Shown here in pieces: positions 48,201 to 61,600 of a stretch of 64,000 nucleotides of DNA. The stretch lies in the NCBI GenBank assembly GCA_963920705.1, contig OY987231.1, positions 17,151,024 through 17,215,023 on the forward strand, in the 5' to 3' direction. The notes under the pieces were generated by a model that was not told the DNA's origin, ran no database searches, and saw only the letters and a list, made by a program, of their open reading frames with translations. The translations under genes were made by a program, and so were the position numbers. The first letter of the stretch is position 1. Every line of letters begins with the position of its first letter. Source of the DNA: Odiellus spinosus. Lineage: Eukaryota; Arthropoda; Arachnida; Opiliones; Phalangiidae.

Positions 48201-49178
48201 GGTTAATTTACCCATTTGGGGTGTGCAAGTGATTACTCAGTGCTAACACAGATTTGTACTATACATTTTTGAATCTCAGGCTCAGATGTCAAAATGTTCA
48301 TCAAAAACTCGCTACAGAGCTGGATTATTTTTTATGACCATCCGATGAGCAAGGGTTTGTCACGTGTCATTTATTCATTGTTCAGAAAGATTTCTGCATG
48401 TGAACTATTAGCCGAAGAAAAAATCGTTCACAACTTCTGACGTTAGCAGCTCATCGATAAAATTTTCTAAACATATTGGTTTTTTCTGAACACATTCTTG
48501 GTATATACCCAATCTGCCATATATTATAAAACATTTAAACTTCATTAAGTTTTTTGTGACGTCTTTGAACTTTGGACTCTTAAAGTGACATTAGATTTGC
48601 GGAAGTAGTAGGTTCCCAATCAGCTAATTAGCCACTAACTCAAAATTAAAATTATGAATGTTAGAAATTCGTATAGGCCAAATGTTCAAGGGTTTGAAAA
48701 TTGGTAAAAATTACAAAGATATCTCTAAACTTCATCCCATAGCATACAAATCAATATGAAGATATATCACTTGCACCGACTTAAAATGTATAGTTTGGAA
48801 TAAATTATTATTCCGTAAAAACTGATATAATCCAACTTACATATTAAGAGCCATAGAGATGATGCCAACTCAGATGAATCAAAGTATTAAACATGAGGTT
48901 CCAAAGAGATAGATTGGATGCAAAGATGGCGACCAATCAAGATCTTGAGATGTCGTCTTGCCGCGCTTGCTGCCCTCTCGGAACCCGTTCAACTCGCTCA
49001 GCTTGGCTTGGGGTCTTACCCACACCCTTAAAACCAAAATCAAGTGACATTAATTGTATGCAAACAGCAATTGAAATTAGGACTAAATTTACAATAACTA
49101 AACAATTACGCATCGTTTAATTCTTAATTCAATTATAATAAAACGATGATACGTGGAAAAATTCAACAAAAAACGATC
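45230..49178. other. Gene-poor region with element remnants
   Basis: No complete gene. Between about 46690 and 47470 the plus strand is unusually C-rich and carries broken frames (46743-46952, 47026-47340, 47276-47464) with no recognised family, perhaps a decayed element or retrocopy. A strong hairpin lies at 47657-47708. At 47893-47921 the stretch GAGCTTTCGGACCCCTGGTC, then CTTCATCAG, contains a small palindrome and looks like a repeat fragment. Confidence 0.45.
47657..47708. repeat. 24-bp hairpin with 4-nt loop
   Basis: CCTTTAACCTCGGATTAGAG with TATC (47657-47680) pairs with 47685-47708 at 23 of 24 positions; the loop is TGTA. It is similar in form to the perfect hairpin at 27705-27780 but unrelated in sequence. 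It may be a foldback element or small-RNA precursor, or part of a larger decayed element. Confidence 0.85.
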
Positions 49179-49179
49179 A

Positions 49180-49213
49180 CTTACCATCCGACACAACCTC
49201 GAGATCGGCAGCC
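49180..49213 (-). CDS. Candidate first coding exon, gene unknown
   Basis: On the minus strand ATGGCTGCCGATCTCGAGGT continues to GGATG and then a consensus donor GTAAGT, encoding MAADLEVVSDG. The start context and donor are good, but I cannot find a matching second exon further left, so this is only a candidate. About 290 bp away on the plus strand lies a similar start, ATGGCGACCAATCAAGATCT, which may be coincidence or an inverted duplicate. Confidence 0.25.
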
Positions 49214-49219
49214 ATATTT

Positions 49220-50471
49220 CTATTTCAAAGTTAGTCACATGGCTGCCAGAAACAGGGAAAATTCACTGGATATTTGAGAATTTTTTACTCCATTAACTAG
49301 GAGTAATGAAAATTAGGTTTGTTGGATTCGCGCGAAATTTGAATTTACATTGAAATATTTTTCTCAAAATTTATTTCAAAAATTTAATGAATTAAAAGTT
49401 GCTTTATTAAGTGGTTTTTATTTTTAATCCTGAGATCGATCGACTACGGGGAGGAATATATGCCACATGATGTTATTTAAAGGGATATTATATAACATAA
49501 GGCGATTTCAAAAAACAATAATAATAATAATAGTAGTATTTATTTCGCAACAGTTTTGCAGGCAAGCACGGAGGCATAACCTATTCGGTGTGGTTGCCGG
49601 GACAGTACACAGATTCTACACAAAAATTAAAAATATAAATTGTGACATGATTTTAAAGATTTAATAAGCAAACGACAAATAGTTAATTTTGCTAAGGAAA
49701 TTGGTGTAGTCAAAGCTGATTCTATCACCTGGTATATTAACCATTTCTAGTGGTAGCGGTGACTGTAGAAGTCGAGGTAGCAATATTGGTCTCTTGGTTT
49801 TGAAATCTTCTGGTCGCGGTATTAAAGGGACTATCTGCGATTTTCAAATCCCCTTTAAAGTCGCCTTCTTTTCTAGCTTAGCAGACGACGTTGTACAAAA
49901 CAAATTGTATAGTCAAAGCTAGGCTGCGTGCGTCAGGGAAGAGCATTTTAAAGGGGTACGTTTCAGAGCACATAGGGCCTTTAACTGGACTCAACAGCGA
50001 TTGTTTCGCATTTGAAGTCCTTAGCGAAGTAAGAAAAAACTTGCTACTGGTCTGAACCAGAGTCGTATACAGATGGTATATAATCGAGAATTTTATTAAT
50101 AGGAGATTTAAACATCACGGTTTTAATTGCCTATTAACTGACTATTCGGCAAAAATAATGAAATAGAAACGACGAAATTGAACAAAAGACTGAATTTACA
50201 AACGCGGTCACATTAACTTGTTTAAAAAAAAAAGAAAAAAGAAAGGCGTGCGACCACGTGGCACGAGCTTCCAAAAATATATATATTATTTGTTGTCAAG
50301 CTGTTGGACAAGAGCTTTAAACTCCTTTTTTAAGGCGCCGTATTATTCTAAGTTAGAGACAGCAAGGATTGTGTGACATTACAGGGATATTCCCGTTAGA
50401 TTAAAAGAAGATTGAGGGAGTGAGAAAAGAGTGAAGAACCACTTTAGGAAATTTAAAAGCAGGAAAATATT
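49220..50471. other. Gene-free DNA and carboxylase 3' region
   Basis: No gene is supported. The right part should contain the 3' untranslated region of the carboxylase gene. A minus-strand AATAAA (plus-strand TTTATT at 50092-50097) is a possible polyadenylation signal, about 375 bp past the stop. Confidence 0.45.
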
Positions 50472-52970
50472 CTATTCTAGTAAAGTAGTAGGGTTGTTGC
50501 CAAGTACATAGAAATAGCAAGCCACTTTTCCTTGAAGTGGTGATATTCTGTGAAAATGATGGGATGGAACCTATATTTACCATATCAATTAAAAAATAGT
50601 GTGAACCCATTAGTGTATGTTATTACGCACAAAGAATTTCTAAATATAGTCTACATACCGATACATTATCTCCTTTTCCCACTATTTCAAAACTGGTATA
50701 ATCTTGGTATAAAATCTCCAAGGAGATTTCGCCACTCAGCACGTTCACTGCAATGTTATTGAAGTCTTCCAAATAGCTTATTAGAGAATATTCTAAAATA
50801 AACACACGTAAGTTTCGTTGGCATATCCTATTTACACTGCGAATTTTCCCTACTTGGGAAATCAACGATAAAAACAACTTCTTCGTAGTGCGAAGCCAAG
50901 TACCGCTTTTCAATCTCCTTCAAGTCATTTCTCCAATGTTCTGTGTTGTGCAGAATTGGCAGAACCCAATTTACCTTCTTTGTTGGAGACCATGACGCTT
51001 TTAAAATGTTAATATTGGGATCGTACACTCTGTAAAGATATGCATCATTTAAAGTAACTACGGGTGACGATAATTAAAATTCACCTTTGAGCAAATCTGC
51101 CATTTAGAGACATCCATACATCAACGTAAATCTCAATGTCACTAATGTTGAGCTTTTTAAGCATTTGAAGTTCAAGGCAATTAGCAAATTGTTTTACCAT
51201 ATCAGCGTGGTGCGTCCATCTATAATTTTGGGTCCAAGCCTTCGATAATGTTAATTTTTCGATAAATTTTACCTTGAATTAAACTTAAAACTGTTTCAAG
51301 CTTACATCCGGATCCAAAAACCACGAATTTCCGGTTCTAGTTTCGACAACAGTAACCTTATTGTGAACAAAACGCCAATTATGTACCATCATATCCCAAG
51401 AGTAACCATACAGCGAAGTCCAAGTGTTGTAGCCCGGTAAAAGGAACTGAGAAAACGGCAAGAATACTTGCAAAGTGAAATGAACCAACACCCCAACGAC
51501 TGGGAGTACGTGCCGTAATTTCATTTGTCCACTGATGGGCTTATCTACTTCCTGTAGTCGAAACGAATGAATTGTCATGTTGTAGAATTCCTTTTATCAC
51601 CAAACTTACTTGACTAATCTTGGTTGCTTCTCTGACAAAGAGCTGAAGCTTTAAAAATGGCCATTTGTTTAGAAGTTTCAAGGGCCAGTCGTCCGAGCTA
51701 AACAGAGGCATAGTGGCGATCATGACGTAAGAAAACATGCCTATAATTTTTTTTTTTTTAATGTGTTGCATTTACAACGTCGCAAATTTATAAAATAAAG
51801 AATGCATAGTGGTATTTAACAAAACCAGTACGTTACCAATGTGAAATATTTGTGAATTCATTATAAGAAACAGGCCGATAAATACGAAGCCAATTATCCT
51901 GGTCTTTTTGATCGCCAGAAAAAATCCGCCTGTTAAATCCAAGAACAGTCCACCCCAATGAACGATATAGAAGTCTATATTATCCTGAGACATAAAGTAC
52001 CTGGGTATTGTCGCAAATATAAATATTGATGATAATTGATAATATGTAGAAATGGAAATACTTTACTTGAAAATATCAAAAACCCAGTGCTTTGATAAGA
52101 AGACCATTGAATATCCACCAATCCAATCCTTGTCAATTTTTTTAATACCAGCAATGAAGTACACGAGAAATATCTGTAACAAAGATCTTTATCGAATCGT
52201 ACATATTAAAGCTAATAAGTATATAATAAACTAACTTGTCCTCGTAATACAAAGTAATTCCAAAAAGGTACACTGCTTTTCTGGTACTTATTCGTTAACA
52301 TACTATCAACTGACCTGCAGAAACCAACACGAATTATGTTCTGATTGTTTTTTTCTGATTTATAAAGCAATAGTTATACCAAAAATGATTGGCGTTTGTA
52401 AACAGCATGATAACTGAAATTACACCAAAGAGATAGGAATGGTTATTCCATCTTGATTTGTCCAGGAGGAATATAAACCAGTATGAAAAAATATAGATTG
52501 CGCAACTCCATCGAAACGCCATCCCTAGAGAAATTCCAATTGTCCCTTTAAAGGGAATATATAAGTAAATCAACGGGAAGGAGTCGTGGTGGAGTTCTTT
52601 AAACTCGGAATCATATTTCTAATTATAGTGTTTTTAATCTTTAATTTTACGTCAGTACTTACCAATAATCATGCAAGCATAAATGACGTACATCCATGGC
52701 AACGAAGGAACTGTCATGAAATCGAACAATGGAAATCGGCATTCGTCCGGATTACCCCACCTTGCTTTTAAAACTGTAAATCCTCGCTCCTTAAATATAT
52801 CCAGCAACATTAGCAGACCTATTACGTAAGATAAATCACAAAAAATTGTAGTAGTTTAACAAATATATTATTTGAATTAACTAACCGAACAATACGCGAC
52901 AGACTGCCAAATTACTAGGATTGCATGGTAAATTCAATCTAGTTACCAAATTGCTGAAACTCAACTTCAT
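50472..52970 (-). CDS. GGCX: Vitamin K-dependent gamma-glutamyl carboxylase, 12 exons
   Basis: Exons, in transcript order: 52886-52970, 52663-52818, 52380-52545, 52236-52314, 52067-52173, 51837-52000, 51610-51740, 51306-51551, 51085-51239, 50854-51029, 50659-50792, 50472-50570. All junctions are GT-AG and keep frame, giving 565 residues. The family enzyme, in the ER membrane, converts protein Glu to gamma-carboxyglutamate using reduced vitamin K, CO2 and O2. Recognisable blocks in family order are [57 protein letters not shown] (the second Lys corresponds to the catalytic base, Lys218 in human), [35 protein letters not shown] and SWSPTKK. The N-terminal half is hydrophobic with several membrane segments. 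It ends soon after [12 protein letters not shown], well short of the ~750-residue vertebrate enzymes. The role in insects is not settled. A candidate 5' UTR acceptor (TTTTTAG) precedes the ATG. Confidence 0.9.
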
Positions 52971-52974
52971 CTTT

Positions 52975-55490
52975 TTGTCCTAAAAAGACACCTTCTCATT
53001 CCGCGACCAAAATTGCGACTAAAATGTGTTTAGGTTAGTCGAATAGCACTGCAATCCTTATCCTTTGTACGTGACATCAACAATATGTTTAACGTGGTTT
53101 TGTGAAAAAAAGGAGAATTTTCTTCACCGCAAATCCTTGAATTTATATTTCCACAGTTTTTCTCGGAATAATTACCGGGTTTCCATAGGAACCATTTCCG
53201 TTAATACTTATATAAAGTTGGTTCTCTGCAGTACCTTTCTTTTTCCAATCTCGTAATCCTCATTGAAGCGAGAACACGACCCCACGGTGTTTGGTCAAGA
53301 GCTTAATCTCGATACGCTGGCGGTATACCTTAAAGGTCTAAGGTTATTGAAATACAATTGTTTCCATCAAAAGCCGGATTAATCCCATTAAAAGCTTAAC
53401 GAGTGGGTGATAGCGTATGTTAATCCATTGAAAATCACGGCGTTTTAGATAGAGGCTTAACCCTAACAAAACCTTTTTAAACAGTTTTGTTTTTAGTAGA
53501 AAATGATACAGCGTAGGACGATAAAGTGGAGTTAAATTGCAGAGAGTAAGAAATTGAACCGCATACAGCCCATTGTACCTGCAAGATAGGTCGAGAAGGT
53601 TCACACGGTTTGCATGTTCGCATCGGCTTCTTCCAGTATGGTCTTCGGATCTTCCACTAGCTTCGGAAATTTTCGATGAAATGTATATAAATAGAAATTA
53701 CTTAATGATGACCTAAGATGATTATGCAGGGTCGGTGCTTAGTCAATAGTTATCTGTCTGATAAATTCACCTTGAATGACTTTCGTGGTAAAAATAGGTT
53801 GAGCCCATTCATGGTGAACTTTTTATTCCCTGTAAAGGGATAATGCAACCTAAAAAGTGATTTTTTTAATCGATTCCATATCTTTTAAATAAGCCTATAC
53901 CACCAAAAAAAAAAAAAAATACAAACAAATATTGAAAGATAATCAAGGTTTCAACGGTTCAAATTAAGATTTAGAAGGTGGGACGAGTACCCGCCCAGAA
54001 ACAAAGGGTCAAAGTTAACTGACCACGTAATATATTATGAATTTCGTTTCCTGACACAAATTTTTCCTTCTTTCCTTGGGTTGGTGAGACTCCTACGTCA
54101 ATTGTCTCCCTTCTCCTATAAACATACTTTTGAAAATAAGACTAACCAGTTTCAATTGTCTATCAGTTTAACCTTAAGACATTTTTGTCTTAACAGTTAA
54201 CATTGCTGACTATTTAAACTTCCATAACACGAGTAAAAAAACAAGATTTATTATAAAACATGTCATCTTTATAATCTTCATTACTACCATGGTCATGTTT
54301 AACTACAATGAAGGAAAAAGGGAGAAAAAATGGGGTTTATAACAACATGTATACTACTACAGAGGTTTTGTCCAAATAATTAAAAATTTACAAATCATGA
54401 TTTTACTAACTAAAAAACCGAAAAAAATTAAAACACAACAAAGCGGGATATTGCATTCTATAAAAAAACTAAGTGTTGCTTGCGTAAAAAGTGATATCGC
54501 GACTGAAAAAAAAAATGACAATTATTTTCTATAAATTAAAAATATGACAAAAATGATATATAAACAATACCTAATTAATATTACTACCATAAATATTTTT
54601 CGCGAGTTTTATCCCTCACTTTGTTTTGTAATTTTTGTATTTTGAGTGATCAATGCTAAAGTTTCTAAATATTTAAGACGAGTGTATATTTTTTTATAAA
54701 TATAAGTTGATTTTTGCATAAAATATTTCGTCATATTTTTTAAACCATATTCAAATATTTTTTTCCTATATCGAGTAATCATAAGAGTGATTACATCTAT
54801 ATGTAACGCAAAATTGGCAGTGTATGTTCGATAAAAACAAATATTGCAAATAATTGGCAGACATTGCGGCTATATTATTAGCACTAATATGGATATTAAA
54901 ATAATAGCGGTTTCTTTTTAAATCACAATGCTTATATTTAAGTCTGAGATCTTATAGTCGTTTTAGTTTTCACACTCATTTGAGCGAAAGTTATTGGCAG
55001 TGTATTTATCACTTCTTTCTTTGAAATAAATAATTTTATATTCAACAAATTCACGAATTAGATATCCATGAATATTCTCCTTTTAAATAGTTCGGGAATC
55101 AGAAATTCACGGACAATACGCAGTTACAAAGCGGTTACGCACTTGAGAAAGAAGTTAATTACAAAATATTTTATGTTAAACAATTTACGTAGCATTTTGA
55201 ACTATTGTAAATTGTATTTTTCTTTAAAAAGGAAATATTTACGAGTTAAATAGGTTCAAAATAACTATAATAATGGTACCTTACAATATATTGAAAGCTT
55301 TTCAAGGATTTAAAGATTTCCTCTAACCAAAAAAGAAAAATTATATTTATATATAAAATATTTTAACACCAAGCATTAAAACGTTCATAATAATATTTTT
55401 CACGATATTAGCCAAAGAAATTAAAAATAAATTTAAGATTGATATTCTTCATTTTAAAACGATCAAAATATGTTGATAAATGAAATAGTT
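52975..55490. other. Intergenic DNA between TET and carboxylase genes
   Basis: Carries no gene I can support. An 86-codon minus frame at 53344-53604 starts at GTG and is rejected. The right half (54200-55490) is strongly AT-rich. Any carboxylase promoter should lie just right of 52970; no clear TATA box or initiator was identified. Confidence 0.5.
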
Positions 55491-55496
55491 AAAAAT

Positions 55497-55502
55497 TTTA
55501 TT
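55497..55502 (-). terminator. Polyadenylation signal (minus strand)
   Basis: TTTATT on the plus strand (AATAAA on the minus strand) lies about 130 bp after the TET stop codon, the nearest canonical signal in the right orientation. Confidence 0.45.
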
Positions 55503-55631
55503 TCCATGATTGTACGTCTCAGGTTATTTTATCATCGTCCAAAATGGGCAGTAAATATCTCGCTAGGTATTGATTACGCGTAAGAATATAGTATATGAAA
55601 CAACAATAAAATATCTAAACAAAGAGTAAAG

Positions 55632-58600
55632 TCAAGGGTCTAACTTGGTATCTGGCAACCATTTATGAAAAGGTACACCATTGGACACAAACAAAGGAGG
55701 TGGTAAAGTGAACATGTCTAAAAGATTGCTAGTTTTACTGTCGTCTGAATGGACATTTAACGGAGGAGGTAGCCGATATTGGTTGGCTGTTGTACTAGTA
55801 TTGGGCGGAACCATCGTGTTCATTTCCGATATGCTTGGAGGTAGTTTCAAGTTTACTCTTTCGCGAACATTGCCAAACACTACCGGGTTGCTAGTCGCGT
55901 GTGAATTAATTTGGTATCTGTAAGACGTTGATGTTTCGTTTGTAAAAGGCTTATTAACGAAATGAGTGTTAGAAATTGGCCCATTATAACTGTTCGTAAC
56001 GTTTGTATTTGTATTCAGATTGGTGGTAGTGGGGCAAACACTGTACGATAAATTAGTATTTTGATCAGTCGTCATGGGGTCCATATTCTGATTATTAATG
56101 GTCGTAGGGCCCACGCTGTACTTAATGTTTGTACTCTGATTCGCGGAGCTAGTTACCATACTGTAAGTTTGGTCTCTATTTTGATTGGCGGCGGCAGCGT
56201 TCATTTGATTTGTATTGGGATAAATAGACATTGAATCCGTCCTGTGCATAACATTTGCATTAGTTGTTGTGTGACTCATCGGAGGCATTGGGTTTGAAAT
56301 CTGATTCCCTGTAGTTGAATCCATCCTGTACATGATATTTGTATTCTGATTGGCTGTCGTGAGGCTCATCCGTGGCATTAGGTTCGAGTTCTGATTGCCA
56401 ACCTTTGAAGCCATCCTGTATATGTTACGGCTGCCAATTATTGGGTCCATCCTGTTGATTACATTCATATTCTGATTGGTAGTAGTTAAGCCGAAGCTGT
56501 TACCCAAGTTTATATTTTGAATAACTGGTGCAGATTCGGGTCTTTGCGTTACAGCATCGGGTATTCGGAAATCGTACGTTGATGGATTAGAATAACCTAC
56601 GTTGAACTCCTTCTTAAGACCTTCTCCAAGAGGCGCTTCAAATTCCACAACCTTCCTCTTACGTCCTAGCTTTCTCTCCTCATAGCCTTCCTCTTGTCGT
56701 TTGGCTTCCATCTTTTTTTCCCATTCCTGCTCACCGTGACGAGGAAAATTCAAGTTCTTGTGCTGGTAAAACACCAAGCTAATTCTTGTTGGATTCTTTC
56801 TGTCTGGGTTCTTCAAAGCCGTCGTTGCGTGTAGCTCGTGCTTGGCGCATTCGAACAAGACGGATCCGTGTGTTAAAGCAACCGCAACTCCACCAATTTC
56901 ATCATCCTTGAAGTTAGTTTCGCTGTCCGAATGCACCTCGACAATTTCCTCAAATGGTACACTTTCAGTTGGTTCTTTCTTTATATTACAAAAATAATTG
57001 TGCTCTTCATTCATCAAGAGTCCGTAACCATCGTCTTGCGGTTCGGCCTTGATTTTAGGGAAAGAGGTGTTTGGAAGATGGATACTCGCTTCTAAATCAT
57101 ACCGGCTTCCCATGAATGCGTTTTTAAACGATGGAAGGAACGGTGCTTGAATGTTGAAGTTACTTTCTACTTGCTCACCGTAAGACGAGTAAGAATGCTC
57201 TATTTCGTCATATGGAAGATTATAACATGGTGCGTTGGTAAAATCTCGTCTGACAATACTTGTCTCTTCGGAGAATTCGTACTCATCTTTGACTCTAGTT
57301 GAATAGTTCCCAGTATTAAAACTCTCATTAGTGGCGTAATTTTGATCATATGGGTTAGATATTTCCGTCTTAACTTGATACGACGGTTCAAGCATTTGCG
57401 AATACGAGCCTTGGTACTGAAAGTTATCGTCTATTCTAGAAACTAGTGATGGCACATTTCTATCGTATTCGTAGCCATGGACAGGGTTAACGTAGTTTTG
57501 AGAAGCGTAGTAAGGTGGAGGTCCCAAAATGTTGTTATTTGTAGTTGTTTCGTCTGGTATAATCATGTCTGATTGCCCATCCAGTTGATCAAGACGAAAA
57601 GGAGACGCTGCTGCTTGTCTATTTGGAGAACCGGTTTTTTCTTCTCTTTCCTTAGGTGGACTTGGCATTGACTTGATTGGTTTTCTGCTTGGACTTATAC
57701 TAGATGGCTTTTGTTTGTTTTCGATTAAATTGTGTTGTACTGGTTTCTGATAAGTCACAGTAGGCGGTCTCTCCACTGCCGGACGTCCTGCGTCCATTGT
57801 ATGTGCAATTTGGGGATAATTTAAAGGCGATTTTGATCTTACGTTTCTTTGCAATATAGAGGGCATTGTTCGCGTCTGATTTGGATAAAGAAACCTCGTG
57901 GGTAATTCTGGCTGTTGAAACGCTGCCGACGCCTGACCTTGCATGATTGCATTTTGTGGTCCAGGAAAATGTGACACTTGGTAATGACCACCCGCCACTG
58001 CAAACCCCTGATAGTTAACAGCCTGTTGAGGAGAGTTCAACCGCGGCGAATGTATTGGGGATGTACTTAGATGATTCGGTGAAACGGTTGTCGGACTCAT
58101 CATAGGCGACAACTGACTGGTTTGTGGTGACATTGGTGTTTTTGATGGAATTTGGCTCAGTGGTGGGCTTGGTCGTTGAGAATACATGAAATGTTTAGTT
58201 AATTGATTATGATGCGGAAAAGGTTTGTAACTAGGAGACTGAGGCTGATGGTATATAGGCGGTTGTTGTTGATATCGTTGAACAAGTTGATGAGTGAATT
58301 GTTGCTTCTTCGAATTAGGATGTTGAAAAGTTGGCGAAAGTAATTGAGACTGTTGCATCTGTATTGGTGATAATGATTGTTGCATCTTCATTGCGGATCG
58401 GTCTTGTTGCGTATCCATTGGAGATCGGTCTTGTTCCGTATTCATTGGCGATCGGGCTTGCGGCGTGTGCATTGGGGATCGGGCTTGTTGCGAATGCATT
58501 GGTGATTGGGCTGGTCGCGTGTGCATTTGTGATTGGGGTTGTTGGATGTGTTCTAGTGGTTGGGTTGGTTGCGTATGCAATGGAGAATGAGGTTGTGGCG

Positions 58601-61600
58601 ACTGCGATAACTTATTAAGTATAGTCGACTGCAAAGATTCGTTAGACTTTTCCAACTGCAAAGCTTGGGTAGAATTTGCCAACTGCAAAGCTTGGGTAGA
58701 ATTTGCCAACTGCAAAGCTTGGGTAGAATTTGCCAACTGCAAAGCTTGGGTAGAATTTGCCAACTGCAAAGCTTGGGTAGAATGTGGAGACTGCAAGGCT
58801 TGGGTAGAATGTGGAGACTGCAAGGCTTGGGTAGAATGTGGAGACTGCAAGGCTTGGGTAGAATGTGGAGACTGCAAGGCTTGGGTAGAATGTGGAGATT
58901 GCAAGGCTTGGGAAGGATTTGGAGAATCCAAAGCTTGGGAAGGATTTGGAGAATCTAAAGCTTGGGATGGATTTGGAGAATCCAAAGCATGGGAAGGATT
59001 TGGAGACTGCAAAGCTTGGGTAGGATTTGGGGGATCCAAAGCTTGGGTAGCATTTGAGGGATCCAAACCTTGGGTAGGATTTGGGGCATCCAAAGCTTGG
59101 TTAGGATTTGGAGACTGCAAAGCTTGGTTAGGACTTGGAGACTGCAACGCCTGATTAGGACTTGGAGACTGCAACGCCTGATTAGGACTTGGAGACTGCA
59201 AAGCTCGGCTAGAGATATGCGATGACGATGGCTGTTTATTCATTGACGACTGCGGTGTTGCTTCTTTAGGCATTGGCGACTGCGGTGTCGCTTCTTTAGG
59301 CATTGGCGACTGCGGTGTCGCTTCTTTAGGCATTGGCGACTGCGGTGTCGCTTCTTTAGGCATTGGCGACTGCGGTGTCGCTTCTTTAGGCATTGGCGAC
59401 TGCGGTGTCGCTTCTTTAGGCATTGGCGACTGCGGTGTCGCTTCTTTAGGCATTGGCGACTGCGGTGTCGCTTCTTTAGGCATTGGCGACTGCGGTGTCG
59501 CTTCTTTAGGCATTGGCGACTGCGGTGTCGCTTCTTTAGGCATTGGCGACTGCGGTGATTGTTTATTCATTGTTGTCTGCGATGGTTGAATAATCAATAG
59601 CGACTGAAATGAATGTTCTTTTAACGGTGAATGCAATGGTTGGATAGCCGAGGGCGACTGCGTTGGCTGTACATCCAATGGTGACTGCGATTGTTTAAAA
59701 GTACCGAGTTCCTCGAAAGGAAGACTGGTCATGGGTGCTTTTGTGCTTTTGTTAGGCAAGGGTAACCATGATGATTGGTCCTGCATTAAAGATGGTGGTG
59801 CTTGTAAACGAAGAGCGTAAATAGAAGGCTGCCTATACACTGAAGAATGAGTTAGTTGAGTAGCACGCGTTTCTGATTCGAGATCTTGGTTAGTCTTAGA
59901 TGAGTGAGAGAGGAGATTCTCCTCTTCTACTTGTACTGGTTGATTATACGTCGACGACTGAGAATATTTACACTCCAAAGGAGGTTGTGCTAGTACTACA
60001 TCCATGGATTCTTTGCCAGGCACTGGGGATATAGAGGATTGGTTATTCATTGTGGATGAAAGTGGTATATTAGGCACCGTCAATTGAGATGAACAATCTT
60101 TTCCCTGATTCAACACTAACGATTGACACTGCTGAATGTATGGACTAGAATGACTGGATTTCTTCATCAGAGATTCGGATTGCTCTTGGTACTTTGGTGA
60201 TTGTGTAAGTCGAGGCTGCGTTGTCAACTGAGGCGGTTGTTGATAAATAGGCGATTGACTCTGATACAAGGGAGATTTAGTTATAGGTTGATTATTTGGA
60301 GCCAGCAACGGCGAGAGTCTGTCTTGAATATATTTTGGGGAATTTGGTCGTTGATACAAATAAGGTCGAGGGGATTGGTGATATGGCGCGTGTGGTCGGA
60401 GAAAATTCTCCATTTTATTCGGTTCAGGTACCTTCGGAGAGGGAATGGACGTTGGATTTCTTGGGAAGATGAGCGATTTTTGGGTTTGAAATGGCGATAT
60501 TGGCGGCTCAATCGCCATTGAAGATTGAAGAAAGTTATGAGGATTTGGCGATTCGTTGGCGAAACTTTTTGATGATTGAGATCTTTGATTGACTACTAAT
60601 CCTCGTTTATTATTTGACTGGTATTGGTATTCTTCCATAGATAAATGGTAAGGCATCGAAGTTCCCTCAGAAAATGGTGGTGAATTGAGCATCTGGGAAC
60701 TTTGTGGCGCCATGCTTTGATTATTATATAGTTGAGAATTTTCTAATTGTTTCGAGAACGTGTTGTACGAATCTGTTTGATTTTGCATTTGGTTATCGAG
60801 CTCAGATTTAATATTTCGTCTGGCAGTACCATCAAACTCTCCTTGCTTTGGACTAGTATCTTTAGGATAGCTTAAGTATTTACCATCGGTAAAGTAGTTT
60901 GAAGAACGCCCAGCATTCAATAGCGCCTCTAATTTATTTTGATTCAACGAGAAACTGTTACTAAAATTTTGAGACGAGTCTTCTCTTTCAGAATTCGAGA
61001 TGGCGGATTGTTTCGAAATCCCTTGCTTCAACAAATTTTGATTAGCTGGGTCTAGTAAATTAGAGTTTTCGATAAACGATTGAAAATTTTGGGCGTCGGC
61101 CCCTAACACGGTGTCAAATCCTTTTTGACTCGAAGTTCGCGAATCGTCAAAATTTAAAGAACTATTACTCAGTCCCGCGTCGTCTCTCGAATTTGCCGTT
61201 CGCTTTTCATAGTTACTGATGGACGCGCACCATTTTTGAACTCCGTTTTTGCCTAGCTCTTTCGCTGTGGTGGCTAAGCCTTCGCTACTTAATGACCGTG
61301 AGTCATTTAGGTTGATTTTTGAGTTCAAATGATAGCTTAGATTGGGAAAAAGGGTAGATGCTAACCTTTTGTTAGAATTAGAAAGATCACTGCCATCGTT
61401 AAACGTTCTAAATTCTTCATCTTCGTTATGATACTCTTCGCGTTTCAGGTCTTGAACCAACGTCCGTAACTGACCTGCATCGGTAAATAAATCATCGCGA
61501 GACATTGACGACAGACTCTTAAGAGCTCCTCCCTGAGGCGATACTTTGATTCCCGGCGATTCGAAACCTTTGTCGAAATCTAATTTACCTTCAGCTGGAA

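Noticed and set aside
48893-49120. 75-codon plus frame with ATGGCGACC start
   Set aside because: No donor or downstream exon was recognised and the translation resembles nothing I know; noted only for its similarity to the minus-strand start at 49213.
50401-50610. 69-codon minus frame as the carboxylase C-terminus
   Set aside because: A different acceptor (ATATAG at 50571) puts the exon in another frame that matches the family ([11 protein letters not shown], then CYFYV) and ends at 50472.
53344-53604. 86-codon minus-strand frame left of TET
   Set aside because: It begins at GTG, has no recognised domain and no visible exon partners; likely chance.
58331-58958. Plus-strand frames opposite the TET repeats
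   Set aside because: Antisense by-products of the in-frame coding minisatellites.
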